From Halobaculum halobium (GTDB lineage Archaea; Halobacteriota; Halobacteria; Halobacteriales; Haloferacaceae), in assembly GCF_030127145.1 (NCBI RefSeq), contig NZ_CP126159.1, positions 62,001 to 126,000 on the forward strand: a stretch of 64,000 nt of DNA. Direction: 5' to 3'. Of the stretch, positions 54,921 through 64,000 are shown piece by piece. The translations under genes were made by a program, and so were the position numbers. Below the pieces are notes generated by a model. That model did no database searches. It was not told where the DNA came from and saw nothing but the letters and a program-made list of their open reading frames with translations. Positions within the stretch are counted from its first letter, which is position 1. Each line of letters opens with the position of its first letter.

Positions 54921-55643
54921 GTGACTGACTGGCCCCCGGCCGATCCCGCAGATGTCGACGCGGTCGCCGACCGACGCGACGAGTTCGTTGAGGCGGTCCG
55001 CGACCACGCGGGTCGGATCGCCTACCAACTCGCGCTGCTGCAGGGCGGCGACTACGGCGACGCCGACTTCGACACCGACCGCGGGACCTGGACTGTGAAG
55101 TACGAGGGCGGCGACTTGGAGTACCTCCGATTTTCGCCGAAGAGCGGCTCAGACGTGTACGTCATCTCGACGAAACGGCAGCCTGAGCCGGGACCGCTGG
55201 CCGACGCGCTCGCCGACTACGACGCGTTCGTCCGCGCGTATAACGCACACGTCGACTCGCTGATTGGCGTCCTCGACGACGTCTCTGCCGAGTTCCCGGA
55301 CGCGACGACCACCGAGACTGCCGTCGCAGAGCGCGACCGCGTGCTCGATGCCGTGCGTGAGGCCTGCGACCGGATGGCCGGTGAACTCCACCGCTACGAG
55401 GGCGGTGACTACGGCACGTACGCCGCCCGCGTCGACGGCACTCGCTGGGAACTGAAGTGGGACCGCGACGGCACCTCGTATCTCCGGGCGGGCGGCAGCG
55501 GTGGCGTCTACCTCCTCTCGCAGTACGAGGCACCCTCCGCAGCCGACGTTCGCCAGTACGCACCCCAGTTCCGCGGCTTCGTGGAGGCGTACAACGAGGA
55601 GATCGCGGAGTTGGAGGCGGAGCTGGCGATAATCGAACTGTGA
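54921..55643 (+). CDS. two-repeat hypothetical protein
   Basis: A 240-aa soluble acidic protein built of two copies of one ~90-residue module: GGDYGDADFDTDRGTWTVKYEGGDLEYLRFSPKSGSDVYVIS with DYDAFVRAYNAHVDSLIGVL in the first, and EGGDYGTYAARVDGTRWELKWDRDGTSYLRAGGSGGVYLLS with QFRGFVEAYNEEIAELEAEL in the second. Each module is a beta sheet (the YLR-x-VY strand pattern) ended by helices. No catalytic residues apparent. Start GTG at 54921. Family not recognised. Confidence 0.75.
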   Translation: MTDWPPADPADVDAVADRRDEFVEAVRDHAGRIAYQLALLQGGDYGDADFDTDRGTWTVKYEGGDLEYLRFSPKSGSDVYVISTKRQPEPGPLADALADYDAFVRAYNAHVDSLIGVLDDVSAEFPDATTTETAVAERDRVLDAVREACDRMAGELHRYEGGDYGTYAARVDGTRWELKWDRDGTSYLRAGGSGGVYLLSQYEAPSAADVRQYAPQFRGFVEAYNEEIAELEAELAIIEL

Positions 55644-55799
55644 GGTGGGGCGACGCTGGTTCCGTCCTCAGCAGAGTCCGGCCGAGAGACTGTCCCGGGA
55701 TCGTACAGTGCGGTTCTTGTACCGGCCACCGATGACGATGTCGACGGCCCGCTGAGACAACGCGACTATTTTGGAATAGGCGACTATTTTGGAAGTAGG

Positions 55800-56099
55800 T
55801 GGCTATCTTGACTACCGATGGTCACCAGCAGCAGTATTCATACGAGACTACAACACGAGAACACAACGCACAGATTTCGCCGTCGCCATCAAGAACCGAG
55901 GATTCTCCCAGTTCACAAGGCGGAGAATGGTAGGTGGAACGCCGATCGCTACTGTCAGCGAAGTCAGAACGAGAAAGTGAACACCTGCCTCAAACGCAAG
56001 TGCGGCACGTTCGTCCGCTCACGGCACAGGTGGAAACAGTTTCGGGAACTCTCTATCGGCTGTCTCACACATACTCGTACCAAGCGTTCTACTCGGTAG
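55800..56099 (+). pseudogene. IS5-like ISH transposase C-terminal remnant
   Basis: Near the end (about 55910-56099) one frame reads HKAENGRWNADRYCQRSQNE, KVNTCLKRKCGTFVRSRHRWKQFRELSIGC: the usual end of IS5-type haloarchaeal transposases (RYxQRSQNETVNSxLKRKYG...WKQFREL), with the third acidic residue of DDE in QRSQNE. The part before it (AVAIKNRGFS) is in another frame, so there is at least one frameshift; the rest of the transposase is missing. Confidence 0.6.
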
Positions 56100-56184
56100 A
56101 GACAGCGCCTTGACTCGCGGTCGCTGAGTGAGAATCTCAACGGCAACTCGGCAGTCGATTGTACGCCGATAAAACGACGACTCA

Positions 56185-56796
56185 TCACCCGACGGTCGAG
56201 TCGACTGAGGACGCGGCGCTGTCGGCTGGAAACGCTACGGCACGGAGTGAATAGCCGATTCCCAACAGAGCGAGTGCCTGCCCGCTGCCGAGGACGAATG
56301 GCGCCCAAATCGGGGTCGTGGATCCCAACGTCCCCACTCGAACGATGTTCACCACGAAGACGGCGGCTGGTATAAGCAACAGAACACCGACACGGCGTGG
56401 CATCACCGAAGTCCGGAGGCTAGCGAGCCCGACGGTGAGAAATCCGAAGACGATTCCAATAAGCAGGGGCAACTGGAGCGGAGCCAGCCACGCCGGTAAT
56501 TCGCTTAGTACGCCGATAAGCAAGAGGAGATTTCCCCCTGTAGCAAAGGTTCCCCCCACGAGGCCGAAGACAGCGAAGACGGCACCCGCACTGGCTATCC
56601 GTGGGTTCTGGTCGGCGAGAGCGGGATACAGCCCCAGCAATCCGACGAACGCAGCGGTCCACCCAGCGGGACCGACCGCGTTCTGCACTATCTCCGAGCT
56701 CAAGTCGGTGAAAGCGAAGGCAGCCCAAAATGCTGCGAAGACGACGAACAGTCCCCCGGCGAGGGAGAACAGTGTCGGACTCCAAGACTCGAGCAC
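56185..56796 (-). CDS. haloarchaeal integral membrane protein
   Basis: A 203-aa protein with about six hydrophobic segments (near 8-28, 43-60, 68-86, 97-120, 130-150, 165-185), e.g. LFVVFAAFWAAFAF, PLLIGIVFGFLTVGLASL, VGVLLLIPAAVFVVNIVRVG, LGSGQALALLGIGYSL. GTG start at 56796, with a TATA-like TTTTAAATA at about 56848-56856. No family known; the small size and repeated Gly/Leu content are typical of haloarchaeal membrane proteins of unknown role. Confidence 0.7.
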   Translation of the reverse strand: MLESWSPTLFSLAGGLFVVFAAFWAAFAFTDLSSEIVQNAVGPAGWTAAFVGLLGLYPALADQNPRIASAGAVFAVFGLVGGTFATGGNLLLLIGVLSELPAWLAPLQLPLLIGIVFGFLTVGLASLRTSVMPRRVGVLLLIPAAVFVVNIVRVGTLGSTTPIWAPFVLGSGQALALLGIGYSLRAVAFPADSAASSVDSTVG

Positions 56797-57147
56797 TCCC
56801 CACTACTGTTTGCTAACTCCACCCATATGTTGGCTTATCTTCATGTATATTTAAAACTCCCTATGGGTAGGACATGGCGCAGATCAATAGCTGCCTGAGG
56901 CCCATTCGTACAAGTACAGACCTAGATGGCAGGTGCTTCACTACAAATGGGGCCTAACTGATGGGACGTCGATAGAGCCAACGTAGTACGTCGGAGTTGG
57001 CACTTAGCCCTCTCTGTCGCAGTCGGTGCTCTCGCAGACCACCCTGGTGAACACTTACTTTCACTGGTGACAGCGAATCACCGGTACCCCGTCGTGTCTC
57101 ACCCGACGGGTAGCTATTTGTGAACACACATCAACTAACTGCGTGTC
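56797..57147. other. intergenic region (promoters only)
   Basis: 351 nt between divergent genes. Contains the AT-rich TATA-like stretch at about 56848-56856 (minus strand, for the membrane protein) next to a CCCATA...TATGGG inverted repeat (56822-56868 region); no gene seen. Confidence 0.35.
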
Positions 57148-58674
57148 ATGTCTGACGTCCCCCCGAACGTTGACCCACCGACCCCCGACGAGATCCGCGA
57201 GTTAGCAGAGCAGCACCACATGTCGCTGTCCGACGACGAGGTCGCCGACTTCACAGCCATCATCGACGGGATGCTCGATGGGTACGAGCGGATCGACCAG
57301 CTGTCGGCCCCCACGCCGGAGGTCAAATACCACACGCGCGATCCGGGGTACAAGCCGGACACTGCAGAGGATCCGCTCAACGCGTTCGTCCGTAAGTGCG
57401 AGGTTCAGGGTGCTGTCGACGGTCCACTGGACGGGTATGAAGTCGGGCTGAAGGACTCCGTCTCGCTTGCCGGCGTCGAAATGACGCTCGGATCGAAACT
57501 GTTCGAGGGATACGTTCCCTCGACCGACGCGACGATCGTCACGCGACTCCTCGATGCCGGCGCGACGATCACCGGGAAGCTCAACATGGAGGATATGGCC
57601 TTGTCGGGAAGCGGCGAACTCTCCGCAACAGGGCCGGTACTCAACCCACGGGATACCGACTACATCGCCGGCGGCTCATCGAGCGGGAGTGCAGCGGCGG
57701 TTGCCACAGGTGACGTAGACGTGGCAATCGGCGGCGATCAGGGTGGATCGATCCGAATTCCGGCGTCGTGGAGCGGGATCGTCGGCCACAAGCCCACCCA
57801 CAGTCTCGTCCCATACACCGGCGTCGCCGGGTTGGGCCAGTCGTTCGACCACGTCGGACCGATGTGCTCGACGGTCGAGGACTGCGCGCTACTGCTCGAC
57901 GTAATCTCGGGCGCCGACGGGCTCGATCCCCGCCAGGGTGCCGTCCCGACACAACACTACAGCGAGGCGTTGGGCGTCGAGCCGGTGGACGTCACTGTCG
58001 GTGTGCTTGCGGAGGGCTTCGGTCACGAGCAAAGCGAGCCTGGTGTCGACGAGACGGTGCGATCCGCCCTTGACGCGTTCGAGGCTGCTGGCGCGGAGGT
58101 GACGGAGGTCTCAGTCCCGATGCACCTCGACGGCCTGCCGATCTGGAACGCGATCGGTCTCGAGGAGATCACGGCGATGGTGAACGCGGAGTGTGTCGGC
58201 CACTACGGGAAGGGGTTCTACGACACGCAGTTCGCCGACGCGTTCGGTCGCGCTCGGCGGGCACAGGCGGACGATTACCTCACGACGATGAAGCTCACCC
58301 TCATCGCCGGACAGTACCTTTCGGACGAGTACCGCGGGCACTACTACGCGAAAGGACAGAACCTCGCCCGGAAGCTGACCGCAGCGTACGACGAGGCGCT
58401 CGAAGATGTGGACGTGCTCGCGATGCCGACCACCCCGCAGACCGCACACGAAGTCGATCACGATCTCTCGCGGGTCGAGGTGATCGATCGAGCGCTCAAT
58501 ATGCTCGCAAACACCGCCCCCTTCGACAACACGGGCCACCCGGCGATCAGCGTTCCAGCTGGGGAGGCTGACGGTCTCCCAGTCGGACTGATGTTCGTCA
58601 GCGACACCTTCGACGATGCGACCGCGCTGGCGAGTGCCCACGCCTTCGAACAGCACGTCGACGTGTCGATCTGA
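57148..58674 (+). CDS. amidase signature family amidohydrolase
   Basis: A 508-aa amidase. Catalytic Ser-cisSer-Lys triad visible: Lys in GLKDSVSLAGVEMTLGS, Ser in GGSSSGSAAAVATG, Ser in GGDQGGSIRIPASWSGIVGHKPTHSLVPYTG. Substrate range of the family spans acetamide, nicotinamide, indole-acetamide and Gln-tRNA related amides; GatB/GatC partners are not adjacent, so a free-standing amidase is more likely than GatA. The N-terminal ~70 residues (RELAEQHHMSLSDDEVADFTAIIDGMLDGYERIDQL) are the usual helical lead. Confidence 0.9.
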   Translation: MSDVPPNVDPPTPDEIRELAEQHHMSLSDDEVADFTAIIDGMLDGYERIDQLSAPTPEVKYHTRDPGYKPDTAEDPLNAFVRKCEVQGAVDGPLDGYEVGLKDSVSLAGVEMTLGSKLFEGYVPSTDATIVTRLLDAGATITGKLNMEDMALSGSGELSATGPVLNPRDTDYIAGGSSSGSAAAVATGDVDVAIGGDQGGSIRIPASWSGIVGHKPTHSLVPYTGVAGLGQSFDHVGPMCSTVEDCALLLDVISGADGLDPRQGAVPTQHYSEALGVEPVDVTVGVLAEGFGHEQSEPGVDETVRSALDAFEAAGAEVTEVSVPMHLDGLPIWNAIGLEEITAMVNAECVGHYGKGFYDTQFADAFGRARRAQADDYLTTMKLTLIAGQYLSDEYRGHYYAKGQNLARKLTAAYDEALEDVDVLAMPTTPQTAHEVDHDLSRVEVIDRALNMLANTAPFDNTGHPAISVPAGEADGLPVGLMFVSDTFDDATALASAHAFEQHVDVSI

Positions 58675-58858
58675 CGGAGCTCCCACCGAGACTGCTGCCA
58701 GTGGCTCTCACCTCTTTGATATCCTCACGGCTCTGAGGGGGCGGGGTTTTAGCCTTGAAACGTTCATAGCTATCCATCCATGCGCGTCCCCGACCCCGCA
58801 CGGCCCCGGTCTCAACCCGGTTTCGAAGAGCGGTGCCGCTGGTCCCCCAATTCGAACG

Positions 58859-61741
58859 ATGAACGTTGATTCCACGGTCCTCGAGACATCGACGGTAGTG
58901 GTAACTGGAACGAGCGATTGGATAGGTGAGTTCAAAACGGCCCTCGAAACGCGGACCGGGGCAACCGTACACCACGTTCGAACTCAGACGGAGGCGGTCG
59001 AAGCCATCCGCTCACAGCCGATAGACTGTCTCATCACGGGGCAGACCCTCGAAGACGCCACCGGACTCGACCTCCTCACCGAGATCCGAGAGCGGACGAC
59101 CGCGCTCCCTGTCCTCCTCGCAACCCCATCTGGGAGTGAAGCACTTGCCAGCGAGGCGACCAAAGGCGGCGTCACAGATTACATAGCGTTCGCGGGGCCG
59201 AGTGAAGAGATGTTCGACGAACTCATCGAACGAACCGAGCGTGCCATTCGTTCCGCACGGCGGACAGCGACCCAACGGGATCGGGCCAGGCAGTTCGACG
59301 CGATGTTCGACGACTCACGGACGGCAACGTGGGTACTCGACCCGGAAGGGTCACTCACCCGCGTGAACGAAGCGGCACGTGAGATGATCGACGCGGACGT
59401 CGACGCGGTCATCGATGAGTCGTTCTGGATGCTGCCGTGGTGGTCACAGGACGGGACGCCGGATACGGACATCCGACAACTCGTTGAGAACGCGCGTGAG
59501 GGAGTCTACGGAACTGCCGTCGTCCAACAGCCGCCACATAGCGAAGACCAGCGCGTGGTCGATCTGTCCGTCCGGCCGGTGGAGAACGAACGCGGAGACC
59601 TCGTCTCAATCGTCGTAGAAGGTGTCGACATCACCGAACGCGTCGGCCTAGAACGGGACCTCCGCCGCTCGGAAGAACTCCACCGCGTCACGCTCAACAA
59701 CATGACCGATACGGTCCTTATCACAAACGAGGATGGAGAGTACACCTACGTCTGTCCGAACGTGCATTTTATTTTCGGCTACACAGCCGATGAGATTCGG
59801 GATGTCGGAACGATCGAAGATCTCCTCGGAGACGACCTCTTCGACCGGGACGAGTTAGCGGCCGAGGGCGTGCTCAAGAACATCGAGATGACGGCGACCG
59901 ATAAAGCCGGACGAGAGCACACACTCCTCGTCAACGTCCGTGAGGTGTCGATCCAGGACGGAACGCTCCTCTTCAGCTGTCGGGACATCACGAAACGGAA
60001 GCAACGCGAGGAGGCCCTCGCGACCTTGCAGGAGACCGCCCGCGAGTTTCTCTACGCGGAGACGCACCGTGAGATCGCACAACACGTCGTCGACGACACG
60101 GCGGACGTACTCAACTTGGATGCGAGCGCCGTCTACCTCTTCGATGCTGATGCCAACGAACTGATCCCCACAGCCAATTCGGCGGCAGTGAACGAACTCA
60201 ACGGTCCGCTCCCTACCGTCCATCCCGACGGAGAGACGCTTCCGGGATACAGTTTCGTCGAGGACGAAGCGCTGTTTTTCGATGACGTCCACGAATCAGA
60301 TCGGCTCGACAACCGGGCGACCGACCTCCGCAGTATGACGTTCATCCCGCTCGGAGACCACGGCGTTTTCATCGCCGGCTCCGAACGAGTCGGCGCCTTC
60401 GACGACGTAACCCGAGAACTCGCAGATCTCCTCGCTGCAACTGCCGAGGCAGCGCTCGATCGAGTCTCACGCGAATCGCAGCTTCGGAAACAGGACCGCA
60501 CGCTCCAGCAGCAAAACGAACAACTCACCGCGCTGAACCGGGTCAACGAGACGATTCGGGAGATCGATCAGGCCCTCGTTCGAGCCGAAACCCGAGCGGA
60601 GATCGACCACGCCGTCTGTGAATTGTTGACCGGTGACGATCGGCTTCAGTTCGCGTGGATTGGGACGGTCGATCCGACGACCGACACCGTCGAGCCGCGG
60701 GCGTGGGGGGGAGCAGAACAGGGCTATCTAGATAGCCCGTCGTTCGCCGTCGAAGCCTCGGGAACAGAGCCGACGGGACGAGCCGCCGCGACGGGCGACG
60801 TGACGATGGTGGAGAACGTCGCCGAGGGCCTTCGGGAAGAACCCTGGCGGAAGGAGGCGCTCTCTCGCGACTTTCTCTCCGTGTTGAGTATCCCGCTCAA
60901 GTACAACGACCTCACACACGGCATTTTGACGGTGTATGCACCAACGCAAGACGCGTTCGATGAGACGACAGAGGCCGTCTTGACCGAACTGGGTGAAACC
61001 ATCGCCTCGGCACTCAGCGCGATCGAACGCAGGAACGCACTCCTCACGACGTCGATGACCCGCGTCGAGTTCGACGTCGACGACCCGTCGTTCGTTCTCT
61101 CACAACTCGCCCAGGCGACGAATTGCAGCATCTCGTACCAGGGAGGAGTCCAGCGATCCGCGGACGGGAACTACGTGTTCGTCACCGTCGACGGCGCGTC
61201 CGTACAGGCGGTTGCCAACGCCGCCGCACCGCTGGTCGCGATCGACGACGTCCAACAGATCAGTACAACTGGGGACGGGGGCGTCGTACGACTTCGGCTC
61301 ACACGGCCGTTTCTCGCCTTGGAGCTCGCCGACCACGGGGCCGTCTTCCGGGAGGCGACCGCCGATCCGGACACGACCACGCTCATCATCGATATCCCGG
61401 ATAGTATCGATGCCAGAACGATCATCCAGCTCGTCCAAGACACGTTCGAAACTGCCGAACTCCGGTCCAAACAGACGCTCGATCAGACCGCAGAGCACGA
61501 TCTCTACGCGAGGTTTCTCGAGAAAGTGACTGACCGCCAGCTCGAGGTGATCCAGACGGCATACTACAGCGGTTTCTTCGAGTCACCGCGTGAAAGCACG
61601 GGCGAGCAGGTCGCAGAAACGCTCGGCATCTCCCCACCCGCGTTCTACACGCACGCACGGACTGTTCAACGAAAACTGTTTGACACCCTATTCGACGAGC
61701 ACGCACTTTCTGTCGCTGGCGCCCCCGGCGTGGTTGAATAA
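58859..61741 (+). CDS. Bat-type sensor-regulator with PAS, GAF and HTH_10 domains
   Basis: A 960-aa one-component regulator. Domains by sight: receiver-like domain (about 10-125), PAS (about 145-260), PAS (about 275-395, DITKRKQREE end), GAF (about 410-560), GAF (about 600-745), Bat N-terminal-like domain (about 755-890) and HTH_10 (about 895-955, ARFLEKVTDRQLEVIQTAYYSGFFESPRESTGEQVAETLGISPPAFYTHARTVQRKLFDTLF). In the receiver-like part the expected acceptor Asp is Gly (PIDCLITGQTLED), so phosphorylation is unlikely. The chain senses by PAS/GAF (redox, light or small molecule) and binds DNA. ATG at 58859. Confidence 0.88.
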   Translation: MNVDSTVLETSTVVVTGTSDWIGEFKTALETRTGATVHHVRTQTEAVEAIRSQPIDCLITGQTLEDATGLDLLTEIRERTTALPVLLATPSGSEALASEATKGGVTDYIAFAGPSEEMFDELIERTERAIRSARRTATQRDRARQFDAMFDDSRTATWVLDPEGSLTRVNEAAREMIDADVDAVIDESFWMLPWWSQDGTPDTDIRQLVENAREGVYGTAVVQQPPHSEDQRVVDLSVRPVENERGDLVSIVVEGVDITERVGLERDLRRSEELHRVTLNNMTDTVLITNEDGEYTYVCPNVHFIFGYTADEIRDVGTIEDLLGDDLFDRDELAAEGVLKNIEMTATDKAGREHTLLVNVREVSIQDGTLLFSCRDITKRKQREEALATLQETAREFLYAETHREIAQHVVDDTADVLNLDASAVYLFDADANELIPTANSAAVNELNGPLPTVHPDGETLPGYSFVEDEALFFDDVHESDRLDNRATDLRSMTFIPLGDHGVFIAGSERVGAFDDVTRELADLLAATAEAALDRVSRESQLRKQDRTLQQQNEQLTALNRVNETIREIDQALVRAETRAEIDHAVCELLTGDDRLQFAWIGTVDPTTDTVEPRAWGGAEQGYLDSPSFAVEASGTEPTGRAAATGDVTMVENVAEGLREEPWRKEALSRDFLSVLSIPLKYNDLTHGILTVYAPTQDAFDETTEAVLTELGETIASALSAIERRNALLTTSMTRVEFDVDDPSFVLSQLAQATNCSISYQGGVQRSADGNYVFVTVDGASVQAVANAAAPLVAIDDVQQISTTGDGGVVRLRLTRPFLALELADHGAVFREATADPDTTTLIIDIPDSIDARTIIQLVQDTFETAELRSKQTLDQTAEHDLYARFLEKVTDRQLEVIQTAYYSGFFESPRESTGEQVAETLGISPPAFYTHARTVQRKLFDTLFDEHALSVAGAPGVVE

Positions 61742-61855
61742 CGAACCATCTGCCAGAGCAGCTGTTTGATAGTGAACCCCCAGGTACACACACATACACC
61801 TAGTACACCGCATTCAGAGTGTCACGCATCACCCCGCGGCACTCGTGAACTACCA

Positions 61856-61999
61856 ATGAGAGACGTTGCCCAACAACCCGAGGAAGGGACGCCGTACGAG
61901 TGCTTCGAGTGTGGAAAGATCATCCTCACGGAGGATCCGCCTGGCCAGTGTCCGGATTGTGCCGGTGAGATGCGAAACCGTCGTACGCCTATCGAATGA
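61856..61999 (+). CDS. rubrerythrin/rubredoxin-like zinc-ribbon mini-protein
   Basis: A 47-aa protein with two CxxC pairs ([29 protein letters not shown]) that hold one iron or zinc, as in the C-terminal domain of rubrerythrins. The ATG at 61856 begins [15 protein letters not shown]. Its TGA (61997-61999) overlaps the ATG of the glutamate dehydrogenase (ATGA), so translation is coupled. An electron-transfer or folding role is possible; unknown. Confidence 0.75.
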   Translation: MRDVAQQPEEGTPYECFECGKIILTEDPPGQCPDCAGEMRNRRTPIE

Positions 62000-63306
62000 C
62001 GATGGACTCACCATCGGGTTCCACACACGGGGACGAACCGACAGAGTCGACTGATGCCGCCGAGCCTGAATCCGCCTTGGGGATAGCCCGACGACAGCTA
62101 CAGCATGCCGCGGATCACCTCGACATCGATCCTAACATCGTCGAGCGGCTCAGCCATCCCAAGAAGGTACACGAAGTCACCGTCCCAGTCAAGCGAGACG
62201 ACGGCACCGTCGAGGTGTTTACCGGCTATCGAGCTCAACACGATAGCGTTCGTGGCCCGTACAAGGGCGGCCTTCGGTATCACCCAGAGGTCACGCGAGA
62301 CGAGTGTGTCGGGCTCGGGATGTGGATGACCTGGAAGTGTGCCGTGATGGACCTCCCCTTTGGTGGAGCCAAAGGCGGTGTAGCAGTCAACCCGAAAGCA
62401 TTGAGCGCCGAGGAAAAAGAGCGGCTTACCCGCCGATTTGCCGAGGAAATTCGGGGAGTGATCGGCCCGACTGTCGACATTCCTGCGCCCGACATGGGGA
62501 CTGACCCACAGACGATGGCGTGGTTGATGGACGCCTACTCGATGCAGGAAGGCGAAACCGTTCCCGGCGTCGTCACCGGGAAGCCACCCGTCGTTGGAGG
62601 GAGTGAGGGTCGCGATGAAGCTCCGGGACGGAGCGTCGCCATTATCGCCCGCGAAGCGATCGAGTACTACGAAAACGAGATCGAAGAAACGACAGTTGCT
62701 ATCCAAGGCTACGGGAGTGTCGGTGCAAACGCCGCTCGATTGCTCGACGAGTGGGGGGCAACTGTCGTCGCAGTCAGCGACGTCAACGGCGGCATCTACG
62801 ACGCCGACGGCCTCGATACCCACTCGATTCCATCCCACGATCAACAGCCCGAAGCCGTGATGCAGCATGACGCTCCAGGCGCCGTGACAAACGCGGAGCT
62901 CCTGGAACTCGACGTCGACGTCCTCATCCCGGCCGCGCTGGGGAACGTACTCACGGCCGAGAACGCCGACGACGTGCGGGCAGCCATCATCATCGAGGGT
63001 GCGAACGGGCCGACGACGAGCGCGGCCAGTCAGATCTTCGCAGAACGAGAGATTCCGGTCATCCCGGACATTCTGGCGAATGCGGGCGGCGTCACGGTGA
63101 GTTACTTCGAGTGGTTACAGGATATCAACCGCCGTGCTTGGTCGTTGGAGCGTGTGCACGACGAGCTCGAAGCGGAAATGTTGACGGCGTGGAAAGTCGT
63201 CAAAGACGAGTTCGCCACCCGCGATGTGACGTGGCGGGATGCTGCCTACATCGTCGCGCTCTCCCGGATCGCCGAGGCGCACGAGGCACGTGGCCTCTGG
63301 CCCTGA
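61996..63306 (+). CDS. gdhA: glutamate dehydrogenase
   Basis: A 436-aa Glu/Leu/Phe/Val dehydrogenase-family protein, by length and motif a hexameric glutamate dehydrogenase. Seen: [51 protein letters not shown] (catalytic Lys and substrate Lys region), [40 protein letters not shown] (NAD(P) loop), [10 protein letters not shown] and [28 protein letters not shown]. Reversible Glu + NAD(P)+ + H2O = 2-oxoglutarate + NH4+. Start at 61996 overlaps the mini-protein; ATG at 62002 is an alternative. Coenzyme specificity not decided. Confidence 0.92.
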   Translation: MTMDSPSGSTHGDEPTESTDAAEPESALGIARRQLQHAADHLDIDPNIVERLSHPKKVHEVTVPVKRDDGTVEVFTGYRAQHDSVRGPYKGGLRYHPEVTRDECVGLGMWMTWKCAVMDLPFGGAKGGVAVNPKALSAEEKERLTRRFAEEIRGVIGPTVDIPAPDMGTDPQTMAWLMDAYSMQEGETVPGVVTGKPPVVGGSEGRDEAPGRSVAIIAREAIEYYENEIEETTVAIQGYGSVGANAARLLDEWGATVVAVSDVNGGIYDADGLDTHSIPSHDQQPEAVMQHDAPGAVTNAELLELDVDVLIPAALGNVLTAENADDVRAAIIIEGANGPTTSAASQIFAEREIPVIPDILANAGGVTVSYFEWLQDINRRAWSLERVHDELEAEMLTAWKVVKDEFATRDVTWRDAAYIVALSRIAEAHEARGLWP

Positions 63307-63475
63307 ATCCTTCGCGACACAGCTAACCCAAAATCTCACTATTCCCGGCGCTACACGCGACCCGATTCTCAAGCCAACGCTCGTCGGGTCATTCGCTGAA
63401 GGCGTTGGGGGACAACTTCCAGTTCGGTCAGGTTGACGCGGAAAGCCGAAGACACCTGATGAGACACAGGAGCGC

Positions 63476-63910
63476 TTAGTGATCAGTACTGTTGACCACT
63501 AAAACGGGCACCTGATCGGCCCGTAAAATCGCCTCAGTTGTGCTCCCGAGTAGTACAGTCTGGAACGCGGAGCGTCCTTTCGCACCCACAACGACAAGAT
63601 CAACCCCCTGATCTTCGGCGTACGAGAGAAGCTCTTCGTGCGGAACACCTTCCCGAATCGAGGTGATGACGGAACCGTCGGGCTCCCCCTCCGTCCTGAC
63701 GGAGGCCAGCGCTTCTTCACCATCCGCTCGAAGGTTCTGCCGTACGGTATCAGGATCGACGATCGCGTTATCGTACTCCGTTCTCGTCTCTATGACATAG
63801 ACCGCGTGGAGTTCGGCCCCGTACTGCCGAGCCAAATCGAGAGCTCGGCGTGTCGCCCGCTGCGCATTGTCACTCCCATCTGTGGCGACAAGAATCCGGT
63901 CGTACATCAC
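63476..63910 (-). CDS. single-domain universal stress protein (UspA family)
   Basis: A 144-aa UspA domain protein (MMYDRILVATDGSDNAQRATRRALDLARQYGAELHAVYVIE, VDLVVVGAKGRSAFQTVLLGSTTEAILRADQVPVLVV). The ATP loop G-x2-G-x9-G-S is intact (GAKGRSAFQTVLLGS). It is the common single-domain type and not close to the two tandem copies. Start ATG at 63910 or 63907. It may be the second gene after a gene that runs off the right edge on the same strand. Confidence 0.9.
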   Translation of the reverse strand: MMYDRILVATDGSDNAQRATRRALDLARQYGAELHAVYVIETRTEYDNAIVDPDTVRQNLRADGEEALASVRTEGEPDGSVITSIREGVPHEELLSYAEDQGVDLVVVGAKGRSAFQTVLLGSTTEAILRADQVPVLVVNSTDH

Positions 63911-63950
63911 ACTTCACGACGTGTTGAGGAGTAAAGAAACGAGGGTTCAA

Positions 63951-64000
63951 TCAGGTTATCAGCGACACCGTCGCCCACAATTCGATTGCGGTCTTCGACA
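63951..64000 (-). CDS. partial CDS at right edge (C terminus of possible membrane protein)
   Basis: On the minus strand a frame enters from the right edge and stops with TGA at 63951-63953, giving a C terminus ending SKTAIELWATVSLIT. Its hydrophobic end and position 40 nt upstream of a UspA gene on the same strand resemble transporter-UspA pairs of haloarchaea. Too short to be sure. Confidence 0.3.
   Translation of the reverse strand, partial: SKTAIELWATVSLIT

Overview
The window is chromosomal DNA from a halophilic archaeon (class Halobacteria); the genus cannot be fixed from the sequence. The signs are high GC with GC-rich third positions, very acidic predicted proteins, Tat-type lipoproteins, many starts with almost no leader and a TATA box about 25-35 nt upstream, Bat-type HTH regulators, HalOD1 output domains, dual-domain UspA proteins, and remnants of haloarchaeal insertion sequences. 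No rRNA, tRNA or CRISPR array was recognised.

Layout. 0.2-1.8 kb: a D-aminoacylase-type amidohydrolase. 1.9-3.5 kb: AT-richer mobile-element debris (IS605-type hairpin, an unidentified decayed ORF, a frameshifted IS630 transposase). 3.6-5.3 kb: a tandem UspA gene divergent from an Asp/Glu-racemase homologue, with a strong palindrome between them. 5.4-15.9 kb: a sulfur-trafficking island with two TusA, two DsrE-like proteins, a rhodanese-metallo-beta-lactamase fusion, a split YeeE/YedE transporter, thioredoxin, a DUF2892 membrane protein, a TauE/SafE permease with a 55-aa membrane partner, a second dual UspA, a class I amidotransferase, and two paralogous HTH regulators that share a Cys-X5-Cys motif. 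16.5-20.5 kb: HalOD1 proteins, a CinA/MoaB-fold protein, a VOC dioxygenase-like protein and a membrane protein. 20.6-22.8 kb: a tyrosine recombinase followed by a 1-kb segment bounded by near-identical inverted repeats. 23-25.5 kb: a Met-rich Tat lipoprotein, a membrane-anchored sulfite-oxidase-like molybdoenzyme, a small winged-helix regulator and a 3-TM protein.

25.7-47.9 kb: an aldo/keto reductase and a Bat-like regulator lead into a complete dipeptide/nickel-type ABC importer (binding protein, two permeases, fused double ATPase). After it come an ADP-forming acyl-CoA synthetase, two flavodiiron-like metallo-beta-lactamase proteins, a CitE/HpcH lyase, a second fused double ATPase, an MFS permease, an isocitrate-lyase/PEP-mutase-family lyase, a Tat lipoprotein, a PrpF isomerase, a tartrate/D-malate/isopropylmalate-type dehydrogenase and a D-2-hydroxyacid dehydrogenase. 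Together these read as uptake and breakdown of a branched or hydroxylated di- or tricarboxylic acid; the substrate is unknown.

48-64 kb: a TnpB fragment, a ribokinase-family kinase, a PQQ-propeller lipoprotein, a bactofilin-like membrane protein coupled to an MFS-like transporter, an LLM flavin oxidoreductase, small haloarchaeal proteins, an IS5-type remnant, an amidase, a large Bat-type sensor-regulator with a receiver-like domain lacking the phospho-acceptor Asp, a rubredoxin-like mini-protein coupled to glutamate dehydrogenase, and a single-domain UspA. The least ordinary parts are the sulfur island with its Cys-pair regulators and palindromic operator, and the organic-acid island with its tandem metal-site-altered hydrolases.
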